A stretch of DNA of 17,409 nucleotides from Bacillota bacterium (GTDB lineage: Bacteria > Bacillota_E > Sulfobacillia > Sulfobacillales > Sulfobacillaceae), in the NCBI GenBank assembly GCA_021802375.1, contig JAKAAL010000010.1:1-17409 (forward strand), written 5' to 3'. Under the pieces are notes generated by a model. The model saw only the letters and a list, made by a program, of their open reading frames with translations, had not been told where the DNA came from and searched no databases. The position numbers were made by a program, and so were the translations under genes. Positions 7,169 through 13,651 of the stretch are shown here, in pieces. Each line of letters begins with the position of its first letter. The first letter of the stretch is position 1.

Positions 7169-7197
7169 AGTATACTGCAATTGTCAGTATATGAGAA
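7169..7197 (-). promoter_or_regulatory. Promoter with palindromic operator, upstream of the aldolase gene
   Basis: TATACTG (7171-7177) and CAGTATA (7185-7191) form a perfect inverted repeat with a 7-bp spacer. On the minus strand a TATACT -10 (7169-7174) is preceded, at 17 bp, by TTCTCA (7192-7197, 4 of 6 match to TTGACA), so the palindrome fills the space between -35 and -10. This is a classic repressor position. The regulator is not identified. The palindrome also lies between the divergent aldolase and lipoprotein genes and could serve both. Confidence 0.5.
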
Positions 7198-7300
7198 GTC
7201 CGGAGGGCGCTGCTGCCCCGGGAGCTTTCAGCCGTGGGTTGCTTTTCGGCGACGGTATTCGTCGTTTCAACGAAACCAGCGAGCGCATGGAGGGATAGGG

Positions 7301-8158
7301 ATGATAAGCGTCAAACAGGCAGGGTTTTCAGTGGTCGGACTGCTCACTCTTGTCGGGGCTGCGGGATGCGGCGCCGGACAAGTTTCGGGGGGGTCTTCGG
7401 CTCCAGCGTCCGCCTCCGCTGCGCGTTCATCGCACGATGGTGTCTATGCCGTTACGGTCAATCGAACGGCCGAAATGATTGATGCAGGGCATACGGCGAG
7501 CTTTCTATTGACCGCATGGACGAAAAGTGGAAAGCCCGCAGCGCATCAACCGGTCACGTTCTACATCGGCACAATGATGCCCTTAAGCGGCATGCCTCCC
7601 GCAGAATGGCTGGCCAGCAACACATCGGCAGCCTCATCTTACATTCAAAGCTACTCCCGCGAAACCAACAGCTCGGGCCAAGCCGAGTTGGTTCTCTCGG
7701 CCCAACGCGCCGGCACCATGGAGATGGTGGGCACCAAGATCGGCGATCTGTCGAGCTACAGCCAAAGCGCCATGGCGGCGCTGGGGAGTCTCGATGCCTG
7801 GTGGACCACCCCTGCAACGTCACCCACGGCGCCAGTCGGAGACTCAGTCACGGTTCGGCCGTTTCTCACCAAAGCCTCGCGGGGTTCGGCCATCCCCATT
7901 ACCGTCACGGTCGACTCACCCTCGGGCCCGGTGCCTGATGCCCGGGTGAACTTTATCCCCAAGCAGGACTCCAGCATGATGGCATCGATGTCCAACGCGG
8001 GAGGGTATACCGTGATGACCAATCAGGTGGGTCAAGCGGTCTGGCGAGCAATGGCAGGCACCGCAGCACGCAAAATTCCCATACGCATCGTGGTGACGGA
8101 AGGCGCTTCCATGACCCGAGTGGCGGGGGGAATGAACACGGAAATCGTAGTCCCATAA
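7301..8158 (+). CDS. Lipoprotein with two Ig-like domains
   Basis: A 285-aa precursor with a lipobox ending AAGC (Cys23), so a surface lipoprotein. After a Ser/Ala-rich linker the sequence has two beta-sandwich-like halves. The first begins GVYAVTVNRTAEMIDAGHTA and includes SGKPAAHQPVTFYIG and TNSSGQAELVLSAQRAG. The second includes GSAIPITVTVDSPSGPVPDA and TNQVGQAVWRAMAGTA. The pattern of G-x-P-V/PDARV strands and N-x-x-G-x-A turns is that of bacterial Ig-like domains. It is unusually rich in Met (MMPLSGMPP, SSMMASMSN), which hints at soft-metal contact but proves nothing. ATG 7301 is chosen because GGAGGG lies 6 nt before it; the open frame extends upstream to 7181 without a ribosome-binding site. 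It is followed by the two-component genes, which have their own promoter. Confidence 0.8.
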   Translation: MISVKQAGFSVVGLLTLVGAAGCGAGQVSGGSSAPASASAARSSHDGVYAVTVNRTAEMIDAGHTASFLLTAWTKSGKPAAHQPVTFYIGTMMPLSGMPPAEWLASNTSAASSYIQSYSRETNSSGQAELVLSAQRAGTMEMVGTKIGDLSSYSQSAMAALGSLDAWWTTPATSPTAPVGDSVTVRPFLTKASRGSAIPITVTVDSPSGPVPDARVNFIPKQDSSMMASMSNAGGYTVMTNQVGQAVWRAMAGTAARKIPIRIVVTEGASMTRVAGGMNTEIVVP

Positions 8159-8192
8159 GGATTTGTGGATGTGAAGAACGGCGAGGAAACGT

Positions 8193-8222
8193 TTGAATTT
8201 TCGCTTCGCTGTTTGGTATAAT
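8193..8222 (+). promoter_or_regulatory. Sigma-A-type promoter for the two-component operon
   Basis: TTGAAT (8193-8198), an 18-bp spacer, and a consensus TATAAT (8217-8222). The start of transcription would be near 8229, leaving a leader of about 105 nt before the response regulator gene. Confidence 0.75.
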
Positions 8223-8262
8223 TACGCCATTCCACCAGGATGGTTTCGAACTCGGTATGCAT

Positions 8263-8330
8263 CCCTTTCGCCTGAGCAATCCACGGCGAAAGGGGGGACA
8301 GGAATTTGGCTTCACCCCCGCCAAATTCCT
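8263..8330 (+). promoter_or_regulatory. Structured mRNA leader with two perfect hairpins
   Basis: Hairpin 1: CCCTTTCGCC (8263-8272) pairs with GGCGAAAGGG (8285-8294). Hairpin 2: AGGAATTTGGC (8300-8310) pairs with GCCAAATTCCT (8320-8330), with loop TTCACCCCC and a TTTT directly after. The only Shine-Dalgarno-like sequence, AAAGGGGGG (8289-8297), overlaps the 3' arm of hairpin 1. It lies about 40 nt from the ATG in linear distance, but only about 8 nt if hairpin 2 is folded. The C-run in the loop of hairpin 2 could also pair with the G-run as a pseudoknot. It resembles no riboswitch class I can name. Confidence 0.65.
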
Positions 8331-8336
8331 TTTGTG

Positions 8337-9020
8337 ATGCCTTCAGCTCTGTTAATCGAAGACGATCCACGCATCGCCCGGCTGTTGATTTTGGAGCTGG
8401 GACGCCAAGATTGGGATATTTTATGGCAAAGAACCGGACACGACGGACTCAAGGCCATGGAATCCCGCGTAATCGATATTGTGCTGTTGGATTTGATGCT
8501 TCCTGACATCGATGGCCTTGAGGTGTGCCAACGCATCCGTCAAACCACCGATGTGCCGCTCCTGATGTTGACCGCCCGGGATGCTGTCATGGACCGGGTG
8601 CAAGGCTTAGATGCGGGGGCGGACGATTACCTAATCAAACCGTTTGCCACGACTGAACTGCTGGCACGCATGCGGGCCCTCATCCGACGACTGCGCCAAG
8701 ATCCAGAGGTTAAGGAAGACTGGCTGATCGTCGGGCATGTCAGGATATCGGAGCGGCGCCATGAAGTCCGCGTGTCGGATCAACCGGTCGAACTGACCGC
8801 ACGCGAGTTCGCTCTATTGCATTACTTGCTTCAAAATGCAGGCGTGGTAGTAACCCGCGACATGATTCTTGAGCGGGTCTGGGGCTGGGGCTACCGCGGA
8901 TCATCCGCGGTGGTCGACGTCTATATGGGCTATTTGCGCCACAAGATTGACTGGCCTAAGGCTCGACTGGCCCTTTCCACCATTCGCGGCGTGGGGTATC
9001 TTCTCCGGGAGACGACATGA
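8337..9020 (+). CDS. OmpR/PhoB-family response regulator
   Basis: A 227-aa DNA-binding response regulator. The receiver domain (1-115) has the acidic pair Asp9/Asp10, the phospho-acceptor Asp52 in VLLDLMLPD, the switch Thr79 in LLMLTARD and Lys101 in YLIKPF. The C-terminal winged helix (about 130-225) shows ELTAREFALLHYLLQNAG, TRDMILERVWGWG, a VDVYMGYLRHKI recognition helix and TIRGVGYLL. I start it at ATG 8337 (MPSALLIEDD), the normal start of the family. GTG 8334 is possible, and the frame is open back to 8193. No Shine-Dalgarno site lies in normal linear position; see the leader feature. The stop overlaps the kinase start (ATGA), so the pair is translationally coupled. Pho-like boxes further downstream make a PhoP/PhoB role plausible but unproven. 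Confidence 0.95.
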   Translation: MPSALLIEDDPRIARLLILELGRQDWDILWQRTGHDGLKAMESRVIDIVLLDLMLPDIDGLEVCQRIRQTTDVPLLMLTARDAVMDRVQGLDAGADDYLIKPFATTELLARMRALIRRLRQDPEVKEDWLIVGHVRISERRHEVRVSDQPVELTAREFALLHYLLQNAGVVVTRDMILERVWGWGYRGSSAVVDVYMGYLRHKIDWPKARLALSTIRGVGYLLRETT

Positions 9021-10402
9021 TGAGAAAGGCCGGAGACCGTCGCATTTCCATCAGAGCGCGGCTGACGCGGCAGTTTGTGGCGGCGGTTCTGGCGATTGTA
9101 GTCACCTTTGCCGCCGTGACCTTGGTGGCGATTACCATGCATCTGTACCGTGACGCGGAGGTCGACGCCAGGATGATTCTCGGCAACCTGACCGCCCAGC
9201 GCAGGGAATCGACCGAGGTAATCCTGGATGCGTACAGTCGAACCACTGACCCCCGAATTTGGATTCTCCAGGGCAACCGCGTCATCAACAGTTCCCTCAA
9301 TGCGCCGCCCGCTCCACCGCAGCTTTCGTACACCGGCCTTCTTTGGCAACCGGCCACCTATCAGCTTTCGCGCACCGTCGCTCAGACCACCTTTGTCATT
9401 GATTGGCCGCTGTCGTCGGATGCCGCGCTATTGCGGGAACTCTCCCTGGTGGTGTTGTTGGTGACCTTGGCAGGGATGGGCGCCGGCGTGGCGGCGGCGC
9501 GATGGACCACGCACCGGGCGTTAGCGCCAGTGAAGTCGTTGACTTTGGGCGTGCGGCGCATGCTGGACGCCGGGCGCATCATGCAGGTTCCCATGCCGTC
9601 TGGCCGCGACGAATTTTATGACCTGGCTGGATTGTTGAATCGGCTCTTGTCCGATTTGGAGGAGCGTCGCCAACGGGACCGGACGCTGTTGGCTGACGCC
9701 ACCCATCATCTTCGCACGCCGATGGCGGTAATCCGTGGCAATCTGGATTTGGTTCAGGCTGGGGAGGACATCAACCCGGCGGTGCGCGACGAGTCTCTTG
9801 TCGTCATTGACCGCACGCTCGTCGACATGTCCCGCTTGGTGGATGATCTCTTGACCATGGAGCACGCCCGCAACTTGCCGACTCGGCTGGTGGTGCCGCT
9901 TGACCTGAGGGCACTCATGAGAGAGGTGGTTGAGGATGCGCGAGCCATCGCCAACGAGGGTACAACTGTGACGATGGATCAAGCTCCCGGAGGCCCCGCT
10001 TGGGGCTGGGCGTATCCGGAATTTGCGCGGCGGGCATTGTGGGCCATTATGGAAAATGCGCTCAAGTATTGCGACTCAGATCATGGTCAAATCGCCATGG
10101 CCGTCAAGCATGACTTGGATAGCGGCTATGTGGGGATTCTCGTGTCTAACAATGGCAAAGGCATTGCTGCCCACGAAATGCCGCTGATTTTCAGCCGGTT
10201 TTACCGAGGCGAGGCCGCCCGTGTTACGGAAGGGGGCACTGGTTTGGGGCTCTCCTTGGCCCGTTCCCTGATGCTGGCTCAGTCGGGCACTATCAGTATG
10301 ACATCCTCGGACGGCACAACGGAGGCGACCTTGTGGTTTCGACAAGTGTCAGCCTCCCAGTCTGAACCATCTTCATTCAAAATTAATCAAAAAGCAACGT
10401 AA
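9017..10402 (+). CDS. Membrane sensor histidine kinase
   Basis: The partner of the preceding response regulator, 461 aa, starting within its stop codon. Two membrane segments (about 20-41 and 138-160) flank an extracytoplasmic domain of about 95 residues with no named fold that I recognise. A HAMP linker (about 160-215) leads to HisKA with the phospho-acceptor His230 in DATHHLRTP. The position after it, usually Glu in HELRTP, is His231. The ATPase domain has the N-box Asn347 (MENALKY), a G1 box VSNNGKGI in which the usual Asp is Asn378, the F-box FSRFYRG and the G2 box GGTGLGLSLA. Both substitutions occur in some working kinases, so loss of activity is not implied. The signal is unknown; if the pair is PhoPR-like it would respond to phosphate. 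Confidence 0.95.
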   Translation: MMRKAGDRRISIRARLTRQFVAAVLAIVVTFAAVTLVAITMHLYRDAEVDARMILGNLTAQRRESTEVILDAYSRTTDPRIWILQGNRVINSSLNAPPAPPQLSYTGLLWQPATYQLSRTVAQTTFVIDWPLSSDAALLRELSLVVLLVTLAGMGAGVAAARWTTHRALAPVKSLTLGVRRMLDAGRIMQVPMPSGRDEFYDLAGLLNRLLSDLEERRQRDRTLLADATHHLRTPMAVIRGNLDLVQAGEDINPAVRDESLVVIDRTLVDMSRLVDDLLTMEHARNLPTRLVVPLDLRALMREVVEDARAIANEGTTVTMDQAPGGPAWGWAYPEFARRALWAIMENALKYCDSDHGQIAMAVKHDLDSGYVGILVSNNGKGIAAHEMPLIFSRFYRGEAARVTEGGTGLGLSLARSLMLAQSGTISMTSSDGTTEATLWFRQVSASQSEPSSFKINQKAT

Positions 10403-10404
10403 CG

Positions 10405-10447
10405 TTCACCAGAATTTGAGACATTTCTTAAATAGATTGGCGACAAT
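10405..10447 (+). promoter_or_regulatory. Pho-box-like array and -10 upstream of the VIT gene
   Basis: Hexamers TTCACC (10405-10410), TTGAGA (10416-10421) and CTTAAA (10427-10432) are in an exact 11-bp register; weaker members may precede them at 10383 and 10394. A -10-like GACAAT (10442-10447) follows after a 9-nt gap, the same geometry as at the ABC importer promoter (11405-11480). No good -35 is present. TTCACC matches the core of the actinobacterial PhoP repeat GTTCACC. The leader to the VIT gene would be about 150 nt. Confidence 0.45.
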
Positions 10448-10604
10448 CGGCACGAACGGAGGGATGCGTGCTCAGTAAGGGATTGTCCTGGGGGAAACGA
10501 AGGATTAGCCACTTATAAGACAATGACGGACCAGGCGTTTTATGTGCGCCGGAACTGCGGTGCGGCTTCATTCGTCGGTCGAGATCGTATGTGGGAGGTT
10601 ATTT

Positions 10605-11342
10605 ATGGAGCAAGGCGTTATTCTGAACAGCCACCCCGATAATTATGAAGACGAAACCTGGCACGGCAGCGGGGGTACGACCCTGCGGCAGATGGTGTTC
10701 GGGATGAACGACGGGCTGGTCGCCACGGTGGGATTGGTGGCGGGACTCATTTTTGCGGGTTCTTCCAAAGGTGTGGTGGTGGGCGGCACGTTGGCCGCGA
10801 TTATCGCAGCGGTTTCGTCGATGGCTTTAGGGTCCTATTTGGCCACCCAAGCAGAAGTCGGCTATCAACAGGCGCAAATCCGCCGCGAGCGCCGGGAAAT
10901 CGAAGAGCAGCCGCGCGAGGAATTGAATGAGATGCGGCAAATCTATCGTGGCTACGGTCTGAGCGAGCAAGAGGTGGACATTTTTCTCTCGCACTTTCAA
11001 CGCGACAAGGAACTGTGGCTTCGCCTCATGTTGCGCGACGAATTGGGCATCATCCCGGAGTCCTTTGAAAATCCATGGAAGAACGCGGGATTGATGGCGC
11101 TGGCGGTAGCCGCCGGCTCACTGCCGCCGTTATTGCCGGTATTGCTGGGCTCGAGTCCCAAGCATGTCTTTGTCTGGGTGTTGATTCTATCGGCGCTGGC
11201 GGCGTTTGGATTGGGCGGAGTGACGGCCCGCAGCACCGGTAAGCAGTGGTGGCGGTCAGGGCTCTCGTTTTTGATTGTCGCGACCATTGCGGCGGCCATC
11301 GGCATGGGTGCCGGAAGCCTCATCGCTCCGTTGATAGGATAG
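10605..11342 (+). CDS. VIT/CCC1-family iron/manganese transporter
   Basis: An integral membrane transporter of 245 aa in the VIT1/CCC1 family, which moves Fe2+ or Mn2+ out of the cytoplasm (in eukaryotes into vacuoles; the bacterial role is detoxification or storage). The first membrane helix carries the family mark FGMNDGLVATVGLVAGL, the second contains SSMALGSYLATQAEVG, and they are followed by the cytoplasmic Glu-rich metal-binding helices (RRERREIEEQPREELNEM, then LRDELGI). Three further membrane helices close the protein. ATG 10605 is chosen because GGGAGG lies 6 nt before it; the frame is open to 10542 without such a site. It is followed by a strong terminator, so it is transcribed separately from the ABC operon. 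Confidence 0.92.
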   Translation: MEQGVILNSHPDNYEDETWHGSGGTTLRQMVFGMNDGLVATVGLVAGLIFAGSSKGVVVGGTLAAIIAAVSSMALGSYLATQAEVGYQQAQIRRERREIEEQPREELNEMRQIYRGYGLSEQEVDIFLSHFQRDKELWLRLMLRDELGIIPESFENPWKNAGLMALAVAAGSLPPLLPVLLGSSPKHVFVWVLILSALAAFGLGGVTARSTGKQWWRSGLSFLIVATIAAAIGMGAGSLIAPLIG

Positions 11343-11355
11343 CAGCAGGTGTTAG

Positions 11356-11380
11356 AAGGCCCCCAGCTGGGGGCTTTTTT
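11356..11380 (+). terminator. Rho-independent terminator after the VIT gene
   Basis: GCCCCCAG and CTGGGGGC form a perfect palindrome (11359-11374), extended by A-T and G-T pairs, followed by six T (11375-11380). It begins about 15 nt after the VIT stop and isolates the downstream Pho-type promoter from read-through. Confidence 0.95.
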
Positions 11381-11404
11381 GTCGAAAGAATGGGGTATCG
11401 GTTG

Positions 11405-11480
11405 TTAAAGAAAAGTTAATGCAATGCTAACCGACGGTTAACCGAGTTCTTAGAGGATTCTTAAAGGCGCTTTCTATAGT
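11405..11480 (+). promoter_or_regulatory. Pho-box-type array and -10 of the Ugp-like ABC operon
   Basis: Six hexamers at exact 11-bp spacing: TTAAAG (11405), TTAATG (11416), CTAACC (11427), TTAACC (11438), CTTAGA (11449) and CTTAAA (11460). A -10 hexamer TATAGT lies at 11475-11480. The -35 position (about 11452-11457) has no TTGACA-like sequence and is covered by hexamer 5, so transcription should depend on an activator bound as tandem dimers. TTAAC-like hexamers with 5-nt spacers are the known design of Bacillus PhoP and, loosely, E. coli PhoB sites. The ATG follows 44 nt after the -10. Confidence 0.7.
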
Positions 11481-11524
11481 GGCACCATACGAGGAGGCCT
11501 TCCCCTCGCGGAAAGGAGTCAGAT

Positions 11525-12658
11525 ATGGCAGCCATCAGGCTTCAGGCGATTCAAAAATCTTTCGGACCCACTCGGGTGTTGCATGGTGTCGATATGGAAG
11601 TGGGGGACGGCGAGTTTGTGGTTGTAGTCGGTCCGTCGGGATGTGGGAAATCGACATTGTTGCGCATCGTGGCCGGGTTGGAGTCGCCCACATCTGGAGA
11701 ACTTTGGTTTGGTGACCGCAATGTTACGCGGGCGGCAGCGCATGATCGCAACATCGGCATGGTGTTCCAAAATTACGCCCTCTATCCGCACATGACGGTG
11801 TATGACAATCTGGCATTCGGCATGCGGGCGCATAAAGTCACCCGCGAGGAAATCGAGAGCCGCATCCAGAGCGTGGCGGAACTGTTGGAGATTGGCCATT
11901 TGTTGCTGTCCAAGCCGGGGGCGTTGTCGGGTGGACAACGCCAACGGGTGGCTGTGGGTCGGGCCTTGGTTAGAAATCCCTATGCGTTTCTCATGGATGA
12001 ACCGCTCTCGAATCTGGATGCCTTGCTGCGGGAGCGAATGCGGGTTGAACTGCGACACTTGCACGAACGGTTGCGCATTCCCACCATGTACGTGACGCAC
12101 GATCAGACGGAGGCCATGACCATGGCGGATCGACTGGTCGTGATGAAGGACGGGGACATCCTTCAAATTGGCACGCCGGAAGACGTCTACCATCGGCCGC
12201 AGACTGCCTTCGTGGCGCAGTTCCTGGGATCGCCGCCGATGAACTTGATACCTGTGCATCGCATGGCGGATGGACGGGTCGCCGTGGATGGTCCCCAAGG
12301 CGAGACGCTGACGGTGCCCTCTTGGTTGGCGCAGCGCTGGCCGCGGGCGAGCTCGGAACTGTGGCTCGGGTTTCGTCCCGAACGGGCTGGCGTGAAAGGC
12401 GGCGCGCCCGCGGGGTTGGACTTCTCCTTTAGGATTCAGACCATTGAAACTCTCGGAGCCCGCTATCACGTTCATGGGAAGTGGGGAGACGCCGGGATTA
12501 CCTGGGTGACGACGGAAGGCCACAACATGGCGTTGGGAAGCCAGATGCCGCTCACTGTTCCGTGGGAGCACGTTCACTGGTTCGACCGTCACAGCGGTCG
12601 GCGCATTGACGAACAAACCACTCAGACGGTCGGCCTTGAGGCGGGAGATGCCGTATGA
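11525..12658 (+). CDS. ugpC: ABC transporter ATPase, UgpC/MalK class
   Basis: The energy-providing subunit of a carbohydrate-type (CUT1) importer, 377 aa. The nucleotide-binding domain shows Walker A GPSGCGKST (36-44), the Q-loop Gln82 in MVFQNYALYPHMTV, the signature LSGGQRQR (134-141), Walker B FLMDEP (Asp158, Glu159), the D-loop SNLDA and the H-loop His192 (VTHDQTEAM). From about residue 240 a MalK/UgpC-type regulatory OB/TOBE domain follows (GSPPMNLIP, then LGFRPE). ATG 11525 has AAAGGAG 6 nt upstream. It is the first gene of a four-gene operon and overlaps the next gene by 4 nt. UgpC and MalK cannot be told apart by sequence alone; the Pho-type promoter favours a glycerol-3-phosphate or related phosphodiester role. 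The long antisense open frame over this gene is a codon-bias shadow. Confidence 0.93.
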   Translation: MAAIRLQAIQKSFGPTRVLHGVDMEVGDGEFVVVVGPSGCGKSTLLRIVAGLESPTSGELWFGDRNVTRAAAHDRNIGMVFQNYALYPHMTVYDNLAFGMRAHKVTREEIESRIQSVAELLEIGHLLLSKPGALSGGQRQRVAVGRALVRNPYAFLMDEPLSNLDALLRERMRVELRHLHERLRIPTMYVTHDQTEAMTMADRLVVMKDGDILQIGTPEDVYHRPQTAFVAQFLGSPPMNLIPVHRMADGRVAVDGPQGETLTVPSWLAQRWPRASSELWLGFRPERAGVKGGAPAGLDFSFRIQTIETLGARYHVHGKWGDAGITWVTTEGHNMALGSQMPLTVPWEHVHWFDRHSGRRIDEQTTQTVGLEAGDAV

Positions 12659-13629
12659 CCGATCGCGACCGCACCGTCACCGTTGGTCCTCGTCATAGCC
12701 CGTCTTGGATGTCCGGGTTGGCCCAAATCCGAAACCAGTGGAAGGAAATGGTGGTGGGCTACGGGCTTATTCTCCCCAGTCTCTTGGTGTTTTTGGTGTT
12801 CTACTACGGACCTGCTTTGTTTCTCCTCTACATCGCGTTTTTCCACTGGAACATCTTTGCGAACGACAGCACCTTTGTGGGACTCCACAATTTTTCGGTT
12901 CTGATGCATCAGCCGATTTTCTGGCAGTCCCTGTTGAACACCGCGTATTATGTCGTCTTGGTGGTGCCCGTCACCACGCTCTTGGCGCTCGGGCTGGCGC
13001 TTTTGCTGCGGGAAGCGCGGAACCTGCGAGGGGGAGGGCTGTCGCAGGCCCTGGTGTTTCTGCCGCATGTGACGCCGGTTGTCGCGACCTCGATTATTTG
13101 GGTGTGGATTTTCGATCCCAACTTTGGTTTGGCAAATGCCGTTCTGCGCCTGCTGCACCTGCCGCAGCTGGGATGGCTGGCGAGCGTTCATTGGGCCCTT
13201 CCAGCGGTCATGATTTACACCGTCTGGCACTCGGTCGGACTCTACACCGTGCTCTTTCTGGCAGGGCTTTCCACCCTGCCGAAACAAGTGATGGAAGCCG
13301 CTCAACTGGACGGAGCGCGCGGCTGGCTGTCATTTCGGCGCATCGTTCTGCCGCTCATCAGTCCGATTACGTTTTTTGTCATTGTCTTGGCCACCATCAA
13401 CACAATGCAGACGTTTTCCCAGATCTACACCCTGACGGGGGGGCCCCACGGTGGAGCTGGGGGACCGGCATTCTCCACCACCACCGATTCCTTGCTGATT
13501 TATCAAACAGCTTTCTTGTATGAGCATTTTTCGCTGGGATCGGCGATGAGCCTCGTACTCTTTGTGCTGATTCTCGGCATGACGCTGGTGCAGAAATTGA
13601 TCGCCGACCGCATGGTTTTTTATCGCTAG
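12655..13629 (+). CDS. ugpA: ABC transporter permease, UgpA/MalF class
   Basis: The first membrane subunit of the CUT1 importer, 324 aa with about six membrane helices (for example LILPSLLVFLVFYYGPALFL). The cytoplasmic EAA loop that docks on the ATPase is clear: EAAQLDGARGWLSFRRIVLP. The extracytoplasmic and C-terminal parts (TLTGGPHGGAG, a stretch common before the last helices in UgpA-like permeases) fit the family. The start ATG 12655 overlaps the stop of the ATPase gene (ATGA), so translation is coupled. The N-terminal tail of about 30 charged residues before the first helix is normal for UgpA-like proteins. The role in G3P uptake is inferred from the operon and promoter, not from substrate residues. 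Confidence 0.9.
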   Translation: MTDRDRTVTVGPRHSPSWMSGLAQIRNQWKEMVVGYGLILPSLLVFLVFYYGPALFLLYIAFFHWNIFANDSTFVGLHNFSVLMHQPIFWQSLLNTAYYVVLVVPVTTLLALGLALLLREARNLRGGGLSQALVFLPHVTPVVATSIIWVWIFDPNFGLANAVLRLLHLPQLGWLASVHWALPAVMIYTVWHSVGLYTVLFLAGLSTLPKQVMEAAQLDGARGWLSFRRIVLPLISPITFFVIVLATINTMQTFSQIYTLTGGPHGGAGGPAFSTTTDSLLIYQTAFLYEHFSLGSAMSLVLFVLILGMTLVQKLIADRMVFYR

Positions 13630-13651
13630 CCGCAAAGGGAGGACGCAACAA

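Noticed and set aside
8249..8262. tRNA T-arm-like string GGTTTCGAACTC
   Set aside because: No acceptor stem, D-arm or anticodon arm can be folded around it.
11519..12616. Long open frame on the minus strand opposite the ABC ATPase gene
   Set aside because: Composition is His/Arg/Pro/Gln-rich as expected from a shadow frame, and the plus-strand gene has all ATPase motifs.
12622..13305. Minus-strand open frame opposite the first permease gene
   Set aside because: Polar, low-information translation; it lies over a clear membrane permease and has no ribosome-binding site of note.
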